Positions 7,218-14,634 of a DNA stretch of 32,713 nt are shown here, in pieces; positions within the stretch are counted from its first letter, which is position 1, and each line of letters begins with the position of its first letter. Source of the DNA: an uncultured Lachnospiraceae bacterium (GTDB lineage Bacteria; Bacillota; Clostridia; Lachnospirales; Lachnospiraceae). A program made the translations under genes and the position numbers. Location of the stretch: the NCBI GenBank assembly GCA_947629545.1, contig CANREE010000026.1:1-32713 (forward strand), read 5' to 3'. Under the pieces are notes generated by a model, which searched no databases, was not told the DNA's origin, and was given only the letters and a program-made list of their open reading frames with translations.

Positions 7218-8096
7218 ATGAAATTGAAGCTGAAAAAAGATCTTCCCAACATCAATATGAAGAAACTGTTCCGCCGCAACCAGATTATTGTAACCACGCT
7301 GGTTGTCATGATTGCCGCGGCAGGCTACTTAAACTATGCCGGAAAGCGGTTCCCGGAGAATGGGGTGGATGTCTACGAGGCCGGCGTTTCAGACATTTCC
7401 CAGGAAGATATTCTGGCGGAGAACCAGCGGGCGCTGGATGCGGCCGGCGACTATGAGGAGATCCTGAGTCTGGATCAGGATCCGGACCAGATCGAGGAGG
7501 CAGAGTCAGTGGCGGACAGCGGCGAGGTCTCCGCCAGACCGGAAGGCGGTATGGTTTCAGAACAGATCGATGCCATTGAAAATAACGGTCAGCCTGAGGC
7601 TGAGGACGTCACGCAGCTTGCGCAGTTGGAAAGCGCGCCTGCAGCGGCGGAGACCACTGCAGGCGCGGGTACGGAGGAAGGGGATCTGACCGGACTTGAA
7701 AATCCCGGTGAGGCCATTCTCACCAGCGGCATGAGCGTTTCAGATTACATAGCCGGCGTTCAGTTAAGCCGCGAACAGGTCCGGGCCCGCAATCGCGAGA
7801 CGCTTCTGAACATTATTAACAATACGAATATCGAGGAAACTGCGAAGCAGGAGGCGGTTCAGAATATGATCGAACTGACTGAGATCGCCGAGAAAGAGAA
7901 TGCGGCCGAGACACTTCTGATGGCAAAAGGATTTTCGGATCCGGTTGTCAGCATCACTGCAGGCAAGGTAGATGTAGTCATCAATGCAGCTTCCATTACC
8001 GACCCGCAGCGTGCCCAGATCGAAGACGTGGTGAAGCGCAAGACCGAAGTCGGTGCGGAGAATATCATTATTACGCTGCTGAATCTTGAAGAGTAG
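7218..8096 (+). CDS. spoIIIAH: Stage III sporulation protein AH, SpoIIQ partner
   Basis: Outer-forespore-membrane protein whose extracytoplasmic domain zips to SpoIIQ from the forespore. Its 292 residues comprise a basic N-terminal tail, one transmembrane helix (about 22-41) and an acidic, low-complexity linker (about 60-165). The conserved YscJ-like domain follows (SRNRETLLNI-type region, then DPVVSITAGKVDVVINA and ENIIITLLN). ATG 7218 is chosen over GTG 7209 because AAGGAG (7203-7208) sits 9 bases before the ATG. Last gene of the operon, followed by a strong terminator. SpoIIQ is not in the window. Confidence 0.94.
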   Translation: MKLKLKKDLPNINMKKLFRRNQIIVTTLVVMIAAAGYLNYAGKRFPENGVDVYEAGVSDISQEDILAENQRALDAAGDYEEILSLDQDPDQIEEAESVADSGEVSARPEGGMVSEQIDAIENNGQPEAEDVTQLAQLESAPAAAETTAGAGTEEGDLTGLENPGEAILTSGMSVSDYIAGVQLSREQVRARNRETLLNIINNTNIEETAKQEAVQNMIELTEIAEKENAAETLLMAKGFSDPVVSITAGKVDVVINAASITDPQRAQIEDVVKRKTEVGAENIIITLLNLEE

Positions 8097-8130
8097 TACC
8101 CTTATTGGATTTTCAGGATTGCTGAAAAGA

Positions 8131-8176
8131 ACAGGTGTATTCGGAAAGCCGGGCCTTCTGAATACGTCTGTTTTTT
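8131..8176 (+). terminator. Rho-independent terminator after spoIIIAH
   Basis: The left arm begins ACAGGTGTATTCGGAA (8131-8146) and the right arm is TTCTGAATACGTCTGT (8156-8171). They pair fully with three G-U wobbles around a GC-rich tip, then a run of six T (8171-8176). This cleanly separates the sporulation operon from the asp23-recN operon. Confidence 0.9.
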
Positions 8177-8189
8177 GTCTAATATTCCC

Positions 8190-8218
8190 TTTTCAAAAGG
8201 GATTATATTTGCTATAAT
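8190..8218 (+). promoter_or_regulatory. Sigma-A-type promoter for the asp23-nusB-...-recN operon, with palindrome over the -35
   Basis: TATAAT lies at 8213-8218, and TTTTCA (8190-8195) is 17 bases upstream as a weak -35. A perfect palindrome, TCCCTTTT-C-AAAAGGGA (8186-8202), covers the -35 element and could be an operator. The GTG start of the first gene is 34 bases after the -10. Confidence 0.75.
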
Positions 8219-8251
8219 AGGCTATCATAGGGTTATGAGGAGGTAGGAACC

Positions 8252-8638
8252 GTGGCAGAGATGGAGAACCGCAGCACACATAAGGTTTATGAGAAGGATA
8301 CGCTGGGCGAGGTTCGTATTGCGGACGAAGTGGTCGCGATCATCGCAGGTCTGGCCGCGACGGAGGCGGACGGCGTCGCCTGTATGGCCGGGAACATTTC
8401 AAACGAGTGGATCAGCAGACTCGGCATGAAGAATCTTTCCAAGGGCGTGAAGGTGGAAGTGACTGAGGAGCATGTGTCTGTCGACCTGTCCCTGACGATG
8501 AAGTATGGCTACAGCATTCCGGATGTCTGTGAGAAGGTGCAGGAGAAGGTTAAGACCGCTATTGAGAATATGACAGGACTGTCGGTACTGGATGTAAATA
8601 TCCGTGTCGCCGGCGTCAGTGCGGAGGAAGAAAGCTGA
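8252..8638 (+). CDS. Asp23/Gls24 family envelope stress protein (YqhY-like)
   Basis: Small cytoplasmic protein of the Asp23/DUF322 family, 128 residues. The family pattern is clear: GEVRIADEVVAIIAGLAATEADGVA (in part), KGVKVEVTEEHVSVDLSLTMKYGYSIPD (in part) and VCEKVQEKVKTAIENMTGL. Family members are linked to envelope stress, and in Bacilli YqhY is linked to acetyl-CoA carboxylase control. The GTG start at 8252 is set by GAGGAGGT seven bases upstream. The gene has the same neighbour (nusB) as yqhY in B. subtilis, but accB and accC, which precede it there, are absent. Function here is by family only. Confidence 0.93.
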   Translation: MAEMENRSTHKVYEKDTLGEVRIADEVVAIIAGLAATEADGVACMAGNISNEWISRLGMKNLSKGVKVEVTEEHVSVDLSLTMKYGYSIPDVCEKVQEKVKTAIENMTGLSVLDVNIRVAGVSAEEES

Positions 8639-8731
8639 ACGGTTTGTCCGATGCCGGCGCAGGGGATAAATCCTGAATGGCGCTGCAGGGCGAGGCTGTA
8701 ACGGCAGGTGCATAGACAGGGAGGACAGATG

Positions 8732-9184
8732 ATGACCAGGAGGGAATTGCGCGAGCATTGCTTTAAGATGCTTTTCTGCGCGGATTTTTATCCTGCCGGA
8801 GAGACCGGGCAGCAGTTGGTGAATTATTTTGAGGCCCCGGGAGAAGAGGAAACCGACCCGGCGGGCGCGAGCGTGACGCTTCACGCAGTCGGAGATGTTT
8901 CCGTGGAAGATATGAGTTATCTGGTGAAAAAAGCCGAGGCCGTGATGGCAAGGATCCCGGAACTGGATGAGAAGATCGACAGCGTTGCGGAAGGCTGGAA
9001 GACAAAGCGTATGGGCAAGGTGGACCTGACCATTCTGCGGCTGGCGCTCTATGAGATGCTTTATGACGGTGAGATTCCGGAGAGGGTCGCTATCAATGAA
9101 GCGGTGGAGCTGGCGAAGCGTTTTGGCCAGAATGAGTCTCCCTCCTTTGTAAACGGCGTGCTGGCGAAGCTGGTGAAGTCATAG
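8732..9184 (+). CDS. nusB: Transcription antitermination factor NusB
   Basis: RNA-binding factor that, with NusE, binds boxA in rRNA leaders to suppress termination. All-helical NusB fold of 150 residues. It starts MTRRELREHCFKMLFC and carries the conserved late motifs DLTILRLALYEML, AINEAVELAKRFG and FVNGVLAKL. Two adjacent ATGs exist (8729 and 8732); 8732 has better spacing from GGGAGG (8719-8724). An upstream in-frame GTG at 8708 lacks an RBS. The gene follows the Asp23 gene by 93 bases and precedes xseA directly, without the folD found between them in B. subtilis. Confidence 0.95.
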   Translation: MTRRELREHCFKMLFCADFYPAGETGQQLVNYFEAPGEEETDPAGASVTLHAVGDVSVEDMSYLVKKAEAVMARIPELDEKIDSVAEGWKTKRMGKVDLTILRLALYEMLYDGEIPERVAINEAVELAKRFGQNESPSFVNGVLAKLVKS

Positions 9185-9217
9185 GATGGGATTGCGGCCC
9201 GGTTGCGGGGAGGTTTC

Positions 9218-10441
9218 ATGGCAGAAGCAGGTATTTATTCCGTTGGTCAGGTTAATTCTTATATCCGCAATATGTTTACGCAGGACTTCCTCCTGAAGCG
9301 CATAAGCGTCCGGGGGGAGGTTTCCAATTGCAAATACCATTCAGCCGGACATATTTATTTTACATTAAAGGATCCGTCGGGAACACTGTCCGCAGTGATG
9401 TTTGCCGGACAGCGTCGGGGGCTTGCTTTTCAGTTGCAGGAAGGCCAGCAGGTCGTGGTGACCGGGACCATCGACGTCTACGAGCGCGACGGGCGTTATC
9501 AGCTTTATGCCAGGGAGATTAAGCGCGACGGCGTCGGCGATCTCTACGAGCGTTTCGTAAGGCTTCGGGACGAGCTGGAGGAAATGGGCCTTTTCGCGAA
9601 GGAGTATAAGCAGCCGATTCCGAAGTACGCCCGCACGGTCGGCATTGTCACGGCCTCCACGGGCGCGGCTATCCGGGATATCATCAATATTTCGACGCGC
9701 AGGAACCCTTATGTACAGCTTGTGCTCTATCCCGCGCTCGTGCAGGGAGAGAATGCGAAATACAGCATTGTCCGCGGCATCCGCGCGCTGGACAGGCTGG
9801 GGCTGGACGTGATCATCGTCGGCCGCGGCGGCGGTTCGATCGAGGATCTGTGGGCGTTTAACGAAGAAATGGTGGCGCAGGCCATCTTTGACTGCGAGAC
9901 GCCGGTGATTTCCGCAGTGGGACATGAGACGGATGTGACGATCGCCGATTATGTGGCGGATCTGCGCGCGCCGACGCCTTCAGCCGCGGCGGAGCTGGCG
10001 GTATTTGATTACCGGCAGTTTGAGGAACGGCTTTCAGTGATGCGGCAGGCGCTCACCCGCGGCATGGAGCGGAATCTGGAGCGAAGGCGCTACCGGCTGG
10101 AACAGGCGCGGATGCGCCTGACGATGAACAGCCCGGAACGGAAGATTTATGACTTGCGGCAGCGGCTGGCGGATGGGCAGGATCAGATGCGTCTTACGGC
10201 GGAGCGGCGGCTCCTCGCCGTACGGCACAGGCTGGAACTGGATGCCGGGAAGCTGGACGGGCTTTCGCCGTTAAAGAAACTGACCGGCGGGTTCGGTTAT
10301 GTGACGGATGCCGGTGGCCGGGCGGTGGAATCCGCGGCGGTACTGACCATCGGAGACAGCGTGGAAGTACGCTTCGCCGACGGGCGGGCGCGGACGCGGG
10401 TGGAAGAAGTGGAATGTATGAGCGGGAGGACGGAGGCATGA
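9218..10441 (+). CDS. xseA: Exodeoxyribonuclease VII large subunit
   Basis: Catalytic large subunit of exonuclease VII, which degrades single-stranded DNA to oligonucleotides from either end. An N-terminal OB fold (about residues 5-100; KISVRGEVSN-type start, GHIYFTLKD) precedes the catalytic domain. That domain has VGIVTASTGAAIRDI, the GRGGGSIEDLWAFNEE motif (about 202-217), SAVGHETD and RAPTPSAAAE. A coiled-coil-like region and a GFGYVTD C-terminal segment follow. At 407 residues it is of family size. ATG 9218 follows GGGGAGGT by 4-5 bases; the TTG at 9203 is unlikely. The stop overlaps the xseB start (ATGA at 10438-10441), so the two subunits are translationally coupled. Confidence 0.96.
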   Translation: MAEAGIYSVGQVNSYIRNMFTQDFLLKRISVRGEVSNCKYHSAGHIYFTLKDPSGTLSAVMFAGQRRGLAFQLQEGQQVVVTGTIDVYERDGRYQLYAREIKRDGVGDLYERFVRLRDELEEMGLFAKEYKQPIPKYARTVGIVTASTGAAIRDIINISTRRNPYVQLVLYPALVQGENAKYSIVRGIRALDRLGLDVIIVGRGGGSIEDLWAFNEEMVAQAIFDCETPVISAVGHETDVTIADYVADLRAPTPSAAAELAVFDYRQFEERLSVMRQALTRGMERNLERRRYRLEQARMRLTMNSPERKIYDLRQRLADGQDQMRLTAERRLLAVRHRLELDAGKLDGLSPLKKLTGGFGYVTDAGGRAVESAAVLTIGDSVEVRFADGRARTRVEEVECMSGRTEA

Positions 10442-10830
10442 CGGAATATAGGGAAAGGGACGGCGCCGGTATTCCGGAAGCGGATAAGACGGCGACCGTG
10501 ACGGAGACCGGACAGACGCCGGAGGCGGCAGCAGCGGAGAGCGTGACAGAGACCGGACAGACGCCGGAGGCGGCTGCCGGCAGGGGCGAAGCAGACCCGA
10601 CGGACGCCGTAGACGCTGCAGATGCGGAACGTGAGCCGGGGATTGAGGAGACGCTTGCGGAACTGGAGGCCCTGATCGAGAAGATGGAGGACCGCTCCAG
10701 CACGCTGGAGGAGACATTTGCCTGCTACGAGCGGGGCATGAAGCTCGTGAAAGCATGCAGTGAGAAGATTGACCGCGTCGAGAAGCGGCTGATGATCCTG
10801 ACGGAGGACGGAGAGCATGACGGAGTTTGA
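10438..10830 (+). CDS. xseB: Exodeoxyribonuclease VII small subunit with long N-terminal extension
   Basis: Small subunit of exonuclease VII. The canonical 60-residue helical hairpin is at the C-terminus (about residues 67-130): EETLAELEALIEKME, LEETFACYERGMKLVKAC and KRLMILTEDGE. Normal proteins are 60-85 residues; this one has 130. The extra 65 N-terminal residues are acidic and Ala/Thr/Glu-rich, with VTETGQTPEAAA occurring twice 15 residues apart. No good internal RBS-ATG was seen that would give a short form, and the ATG at 10438 is coupled to the xseA stop behind GGAGG. It overlaps ispA by 14 bases. The extension is probably disordered; its function is unknown. Confidence 0.9.
   Translation: MTEYRERDGAGIPEADKTATVTETGQTPEAAAAESVTETGQTPEAAAGRGEADPTDAVDAADAEREPGIEETLAELEALIEKMEDRSSTLEETFACYERGMKLVKACSEKIDRVEKRLMILTEDGEHDGV
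10498..10574 (+). repeat. 45-bp duplication in the xseB N-terminal extension
   Basis: GTGACGGAGACCGGACAGAC at 10498 recurs at 10543 as GTGACAGAGACCGGACAGAC, and the match continues through CGCCGGAGGCGGC in both copies. Only one base differs over 32. The spacing of 45 bases equals 15 codons. The near-identity suggests a recent duplication. Confidence 0.9.
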
Positions 10831-11707
10831 ACAGTGGCTGGCGCGCGCGACGGCCGAGACGGAGGCGGTTATTGACGCTTATCTCCCGCCCGAGGAAGGC
10901 CATCAGAAGACGGTGCTGGCAGCGATGAATTACAGCATAAAGGCCGGCGGCAAGCGGCTGCGTCCGCTTTTCCTGAGCGAGGTCTACCGGATGTTCGGCG
11001 GAACCGGCCGGGAGGCGGAGCCGTTCATGGCGGCAATCGAGATGATACATACATTCTCGCTGATCCATGACGATCTGCCCTGTATGGATAATGACCGGCT
11101 GCGCCGCGGGCGGCCTACGGTCTGGGTGGCATACGGATACGATATGGCGGTGCTGGCAGGCGACGGCCTTGCGATTTATGCGTTTGAGACGGCAGCAAAA
11201 GCATTTTCCATGACGTCCCGGACAGAACAGGTGGCCCGTTGTATAGAGCTGCTGGCGCAAAAGAGCGGGATCTACGGCATGATCGGCGGGCAGACTGCGG
11301 ATGTGGAACTAACCGGAAAGGCGCTTACGAAGGAGCAGTTGGATTTTATTTACCGTCTGAAGACCGGAGCGCTCTTAGAGGCGCCGATGATGATCGGCGC
11401 ATTGCTGGCCGGTGCCTCTGAGGAACAGGTGCGGACAGTCGAACGGATGGCCTCCTGCGTGGGGTACGCATTCCAGATTCAGGATGATATTCTGGATCTT
11501 ACAGCCAGTCAGGAAATGCTCGGCAAGCCGGTTTTCAGTGATGAGAAGAATCAGAAGACGACTTATGTGAGTCTGTATGGCATGGAGCAGGCGCGGCGGG
11601 ATGTGAAGGAAATGTCGGCGGAGGCCGTTGGGCTGTTGGAGCTGTTGCCGGGGGAGCATGAGAACCTGCGGCAGCTGATCGAGATGCTGGTGACAAGGGC
11701 GAAATAA
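10817..11707 (+). CDS. ispA: Polyprenyl synthetase (farnesyl/geranylgeranyl diphosphate synthase type)
   Basis: Condenses isopentenyl diphosphate with allylic diphosphates to make short-chain prenyl diphosphates for quinone, carotenoid or undecaprenyl routes. The first aspartate-rich motif is DDLPCMDND (D85-D93) and the second is DDILD (223-227), with GKRLRP near residue 50 and SDEKNQKTTYV after the second motif. At 296 residues it has the family length. One oddity: the block usually written RRGxPTxHxxxGE reads RRGRPTVWVAYGYD, so the usual His and Glu are Trp and Tyr. It overlaps xseB by 14 bases and is followed after 18 bases by dxs, the other isoprenoid gene. Chain length (C15 or C20) is not decided here. 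Confidence 0.92.
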   Translation: MTEFEQWLARATAETEAVIDAYLPPEEGHQKTVLAAMNYSIKAGGKRLRPLFLSEVYRMFGGTGREAEPFMAAIEMIHTFSLIHDDLPCMDNDRLRRGRPTVWVAYGYDMAVLAGDGLAIYAFETAAKAFSMTSRTEQVARCIELLAQKSGIYGMIGGQTADVELTGKALTKEQLDFIYRLKTGALLEAPMMIGALLAGASEEQVRTVERMASCVGYAFQIQDDILDLTASQEMLGKPVFSDEKNQKTTYVSLYGMEQARRDVKEMSAEAVGLLELLPGEHENLRQLIEMLVTRAK

Positions 11708-11725
11708 TTAAAAGGAATAAGTGAA

Positions 11726-13750
11726 ATGCTGGAACGGATAAACGGGCCGCAGGATATTAAGGCTCTGAGTAAGGAAGAACTGGAAACGCTTGCTTCTGAG
11801 ATCCGTGAATTTCTGATCGAGAAGACAAGTGAACGCGGCGGTCATCTGGCTTCGAATCTGGGTGTCGTGGAACTGACGATGGCGATGTTTCTGACCTTTG
11901 ACCTGCCGAAGGATAAGATCATTTGGGATGTGGGCCACCAGTCCTACACGCATAAGATTCTGAGCGGCCGAAAGGACGCTTTTGACGATCTGCGACAGCT
12001 GGGAGGTTTAAGCGGTTTCCCGAAGACAAAGGAGAGTCCCTGTGATGCTTTCAATACGGGACATAGTTCTACATCCATTTCTGCCGGGTTGGGTATGGCG
12101 CAGGCGCGAGACCTGCGTGGAGAGGATTATTCGATCGTGTCTGTCATCGGCGATGGGGCGTTGACCGGCGGTATGGCTTATGAGGCGCTCAACAATGCGG
12201 CCAGACTGGATTCGAATTTTATTATTGTGCTGAATGACAATGAAATGTCCATTTCCGAGAATGTGGGAGGTATTTCGCGTTATTTAAGCGGCATCCGCAC
12301 CGGTGAGGGTTATAACGACTTAAAGGAGAATGTGACCGGTCTTCTGGAAAGACTCCCCGGCATCGGCCCCAAAATGATTGATAAGATCCGTCGGACCAAG
12401 CAGGGTATTAAGCAGCTTCTGATTCCGGGGATGCTTTTCGAGAATATGGGCATTACCTATCTGGGACCGGTGGATGGGCATGACCTGCGACAACTGCGGA
12501 AAGTGCTTGCTGAGGCGAAACGGCTGCCCCATGCAGTGCTGATCCATGTGGTGACGAAGAAAGGCAAGGGTTATGCTCCAGCTGAAAAGAACCCGGCCCG
12601 TTTCCACGGGGTGGAACCGTTTGATATCGCGACGGGGAAACCGAAGAAGGAGAAATATTATCCCGGTTATACGGATGTGTTCGGCCGCGAGCTGTGCAGG
12701 CTGGCGGAGAAGGATACGCGGATCGTGGCGCTGACAGCAGCCATGCCGGACGGGACAGGGCTTATACGGTTTAAGAAACAGTTTCCGGACCGTTTCTTTG
12801 ATGTGGGCATCGCGGAACAGCATGCGGTGACAAGCGCTGCCGGAATGGCCGCCGCAGGACTGCGGCCCGTGGTAGCGGTGTATTCGTCATTTCTGCAGAG
12901 AGGTTACGATCAGATCGTTCATGACGTGTGCCTGCAGAATCTGCCGGTGGTATTTGCGATCGACCGGGCAGGGCTGGTGGGCAGCGATGGTGAGACCCAT
13001 CAGGGGATTTTTGATCTGTCTTATCTGACGTCGATTCCGAATATGACTGTACTGGCGCCGAAAAACCTGTGGGAACTGCGGCGTGATCTGGAATTTGCAG
13101 TGGGTCACAACGGCCCTGTCGCAGTGCGTTATCCGCGTGGTATGGCATATCGGGGTCTGAAGGAATTTGATTCTCCGATCGTATATGGCAGGGGGGAGAT
13201 CCTGTATGACGAGGGCCGTGAAGGAGTTTTAAATGAAGAGGCGGCAAAGCGGCCGTCAGAAACGCATATCGCGCTGCTTGCAGTCGGCAGTATGGTCAGT
13301 ACCGCAGAGCATATCCGTAATAAGATGAAGGAAGAAGGTTACAAGGTTACGCTGGCGAACGGAAGGTTCATCAAACCTGTGGACTATGAACTTGTCCGCG
13401 ATCTGGCGGAGCGCCATGACGATCTTGTGACGCTGGAGGAAAACGTGCTTCAGGGAGGTTACGGCCTGAAAGTTACGGCATGGGCTAAAAAGAACGCGCC
13501 GTTGCTTCCGGTGTTGAATATCGCGCTGCCGGATGCCTATGTGGAGCATGGCAACGTATCGCTCCTGCGTGAGATGCTGGGTATTGACAGCGATTCGATC
13601 ATTCGGAAGATGAAGGAGGAGTTCGGACTGGCGGACAGGCCGTCCGGCCCGCTGACTGACGCAGAAGCGACAGATGTGCCGCCGCAGCTGTGGGATGCGG
13701 AACCGGCCGGTTCTGTGGGAGGGGAGGCGACCGATGAAGGAACGGCTTGA
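11726..13750 (+). CDS. dxs: 1-deoxy-D-xylulose-5-phosphate synthase
   Basis: Thiamine-diphosphate enzyme that joins pyruvate and glyceraldehyde-3-phosphate, the first step of the MEP isoprenoid pathway. The ThDP motif GDGALTGGMAYEALNNA starts at about residue 142. The transketolase pyrimidine domain has the catalytic Glu in VGIAEQHAVT (about residue 364). The C-terminal transketolase domain has DLVTLEENVLQGGYG. It is 674 residues, against about 620-640 for most. The excess is a short insertion around DEGREGVLNEEAAKRPSETH and a non-conserved acidic tail of about 40 residues after EEFGLADRP. RBS AAAAGGAA precedes ATG 11726. The tail overlaps tlyA by 17 bases. Confidence 0.96.
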   Translation: MLERINGPQDIKALSKEELETLASEIREFLIEKTSERGGHLASNLGVVELTMAMFLTFDLPKDKIIWDVGHQSYTHKILSGRKDAFDDLRQLGGLSGFPKTKESPCDAFNTGHSSTSISAGLGMAQARDLRGEDYSIVSVIGDGALTGGMAYEALNNAARLDSNFIIVLNDNEMSISENVGGISRYLSGIRTGEGYNDLKENVTGLLERLPGIGPKMIDKIRRTKQGIKQLLIPGMLFENMGITYLGPVDGHDLRQLRKVLAEAKRLPHAVLIHVVTKKGKGYAPAEKNPARFHGVEPFDIATGKPKKEKYYPGYTDVFGRELCRLAEKDTRIVALTAAMPDGTGLIRFKKQFPDRFFDVGIAEQHAVTSAAGMAAAGLRPVVAVYSSFLQRGYDQIVHDVCLQNLPVVFAIDRAGLVGSDGETHQGIFDLSYLTSIPNMTVLAPKNLWELRRDLEFAVGHNGPVAVRYPRGMAYRGLKEFDSPIVYGRGEILYDEGREGVLNEEAAKRPSETHIALLAVGSMVSTAEHIRNKMKEEGYKVTLANGRFIKPVDYELVRDLAERHDDLVTLEENVLQGGYGLKVTAWAKKNAPLLPVLNIALPDAYVEHGNVSLLREMLGIDSDSIIRKMKEEFGLADRPSGPLTDAEATDVPPQLWDAEPAGSVGGEATDEGTA

Positions 13751-14615
13751 TATTCTGCTTGTGAACCGCGGTCTGGCTCCTTCCCGTGAAAAGGCGAAGG
13801 CAATCATTATGTCCGGTATCGTCTATGTGGACGGTCAGAAGGAAGACAAGGCAGGAAGCACATTTGAGGAAACGGCGGATGTCGAGGTACGGGGAAACAC
13901 GCTCCGCTATGTAAGCCGCGGCGGTCTGAAGTTAGAGAAAGCTATCGGTGTTTTCGGTGTAGATGTAAAGGGAAAGATCTGCATGGACGTAGGCGCGTCT
14001 ACCGGCGGCTTCACCGACTGCATGCTGCAGAACGGGGCCGCAAAGGTTTATGCCGTAGACGTAGGCCACGGACAGCTGGACTGGAAACTCAGAGGCGACA
14101 GCCGTGTCGTCTGTATGGAGAAGACCAATATTCGCTATGTGACGCCGGCGGATGTTGCGGATGAGATCGAATTTGCGTCTGTTGATGTGTCCTTTATTTC
14201 TCTGACTAAGGTTCTGGAACCGCTGAGGGATCTTTTGTGTGCCGGCGGACGCGTGGTCTGCCTGATCAAGCCCCAGTTTGAGGCAGGCCGCGAAAAGGTC
14301 GGCCGGAAGGGCGTGGTGCGGGAGAAGAGTACCCATCTGGAAGTGATCCGCAAGGTCATGGATCATGCGCGTACGGCGGGATATGCCGTATTGGATCTGG
14401 ATTTCTCTCCGATTAAGGGACCGGAGGGGAATATTGAATATCTGCTGTATCTGGAGAAAGAGGGATCGGAAGTGGAAGGCCTGCCCCAGACAGCGGAGGC
14501 AGCAGGAGAGTCTTCTCCGGCTTCTGTCTCCGGTACGGTCGGCCGGGAGCGCGAATCTGACCGGATTGATCCGGCGCATATTGTTGAGGCGGCCCATCTG
14601 TCATTGCATGCATAG
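13734..14615 (+). CDS. tlyA: TlyA family rRNA 2'-O-methyltransferase (S4 + FtsJ domains)
   Basis: Methylates rRNA ribose using S-adenosylmethionine; called YqxC in B. subtilis and hemolysin A in old annotations. An N-terminal S4 RNA-binding domain (about residues 3-62: LDILLVNRGLAPSREKAKA, SGIVYVDG) precedes an FtsJ/RrmJ fold. The SAM motif is DVGASTGGFTDCML (about 84-97), followed by VDVSFISL, LIKPQFEAG and GPEGNIEYL. The K-D-K-E catalytic set appears present. ATG 13734 follows GGGGAGG; upstream in-frame starts lie within dxs and break the S4 alignment. Between the Rossmann core and the last helix (HIVEAAHLSL) is a Ser/Glu-rich insertion of about 33 residues, making 293 against about 270. 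Confidence 0.95.
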   Translation: MKERLDILLVNRGLAPSREKAKAIIMSGIVYVDGQKEDKAGSTFEETADVEVRGNTLRYVSRGGLKLEKAIGVFGVDVKGKICMDVGASTGGFTDCMLQNGAAKVYAVDVGHGQLDWKLRGDSRVVCMEKTNIRYVTPADVADEIEFASVDVSFISLTKVLEPLRDLLCAGGRVVCLIKPQFEAGREKVGRKGVVREKSTHLEVIRKVMDHARTAGYAVLDLDFSPIKGPEGNIEYLLYLEKEGSEVEGLPQTAEAAGESSPASVSGTVGRERESDRIDPAHIVEAAHLSLHA

Positions 14616-14634
14616 AAGGAGAAAGACACGGTCT

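Noticed and set aside
10271-11260. 329-codon open frame on the minus strand
   Set aside because: Antisense to xseA end, xseB and ispA, all secure; the product is Arg/Pro/Ser/His-rich without any domain, a by-product of GC-rich coding.
11708-11725. Site where OLE RNA and oapA sit in some Firmicutes (between ispA and dxs)
   Set aside because: The gap here is only 18 bases, so neither is present.
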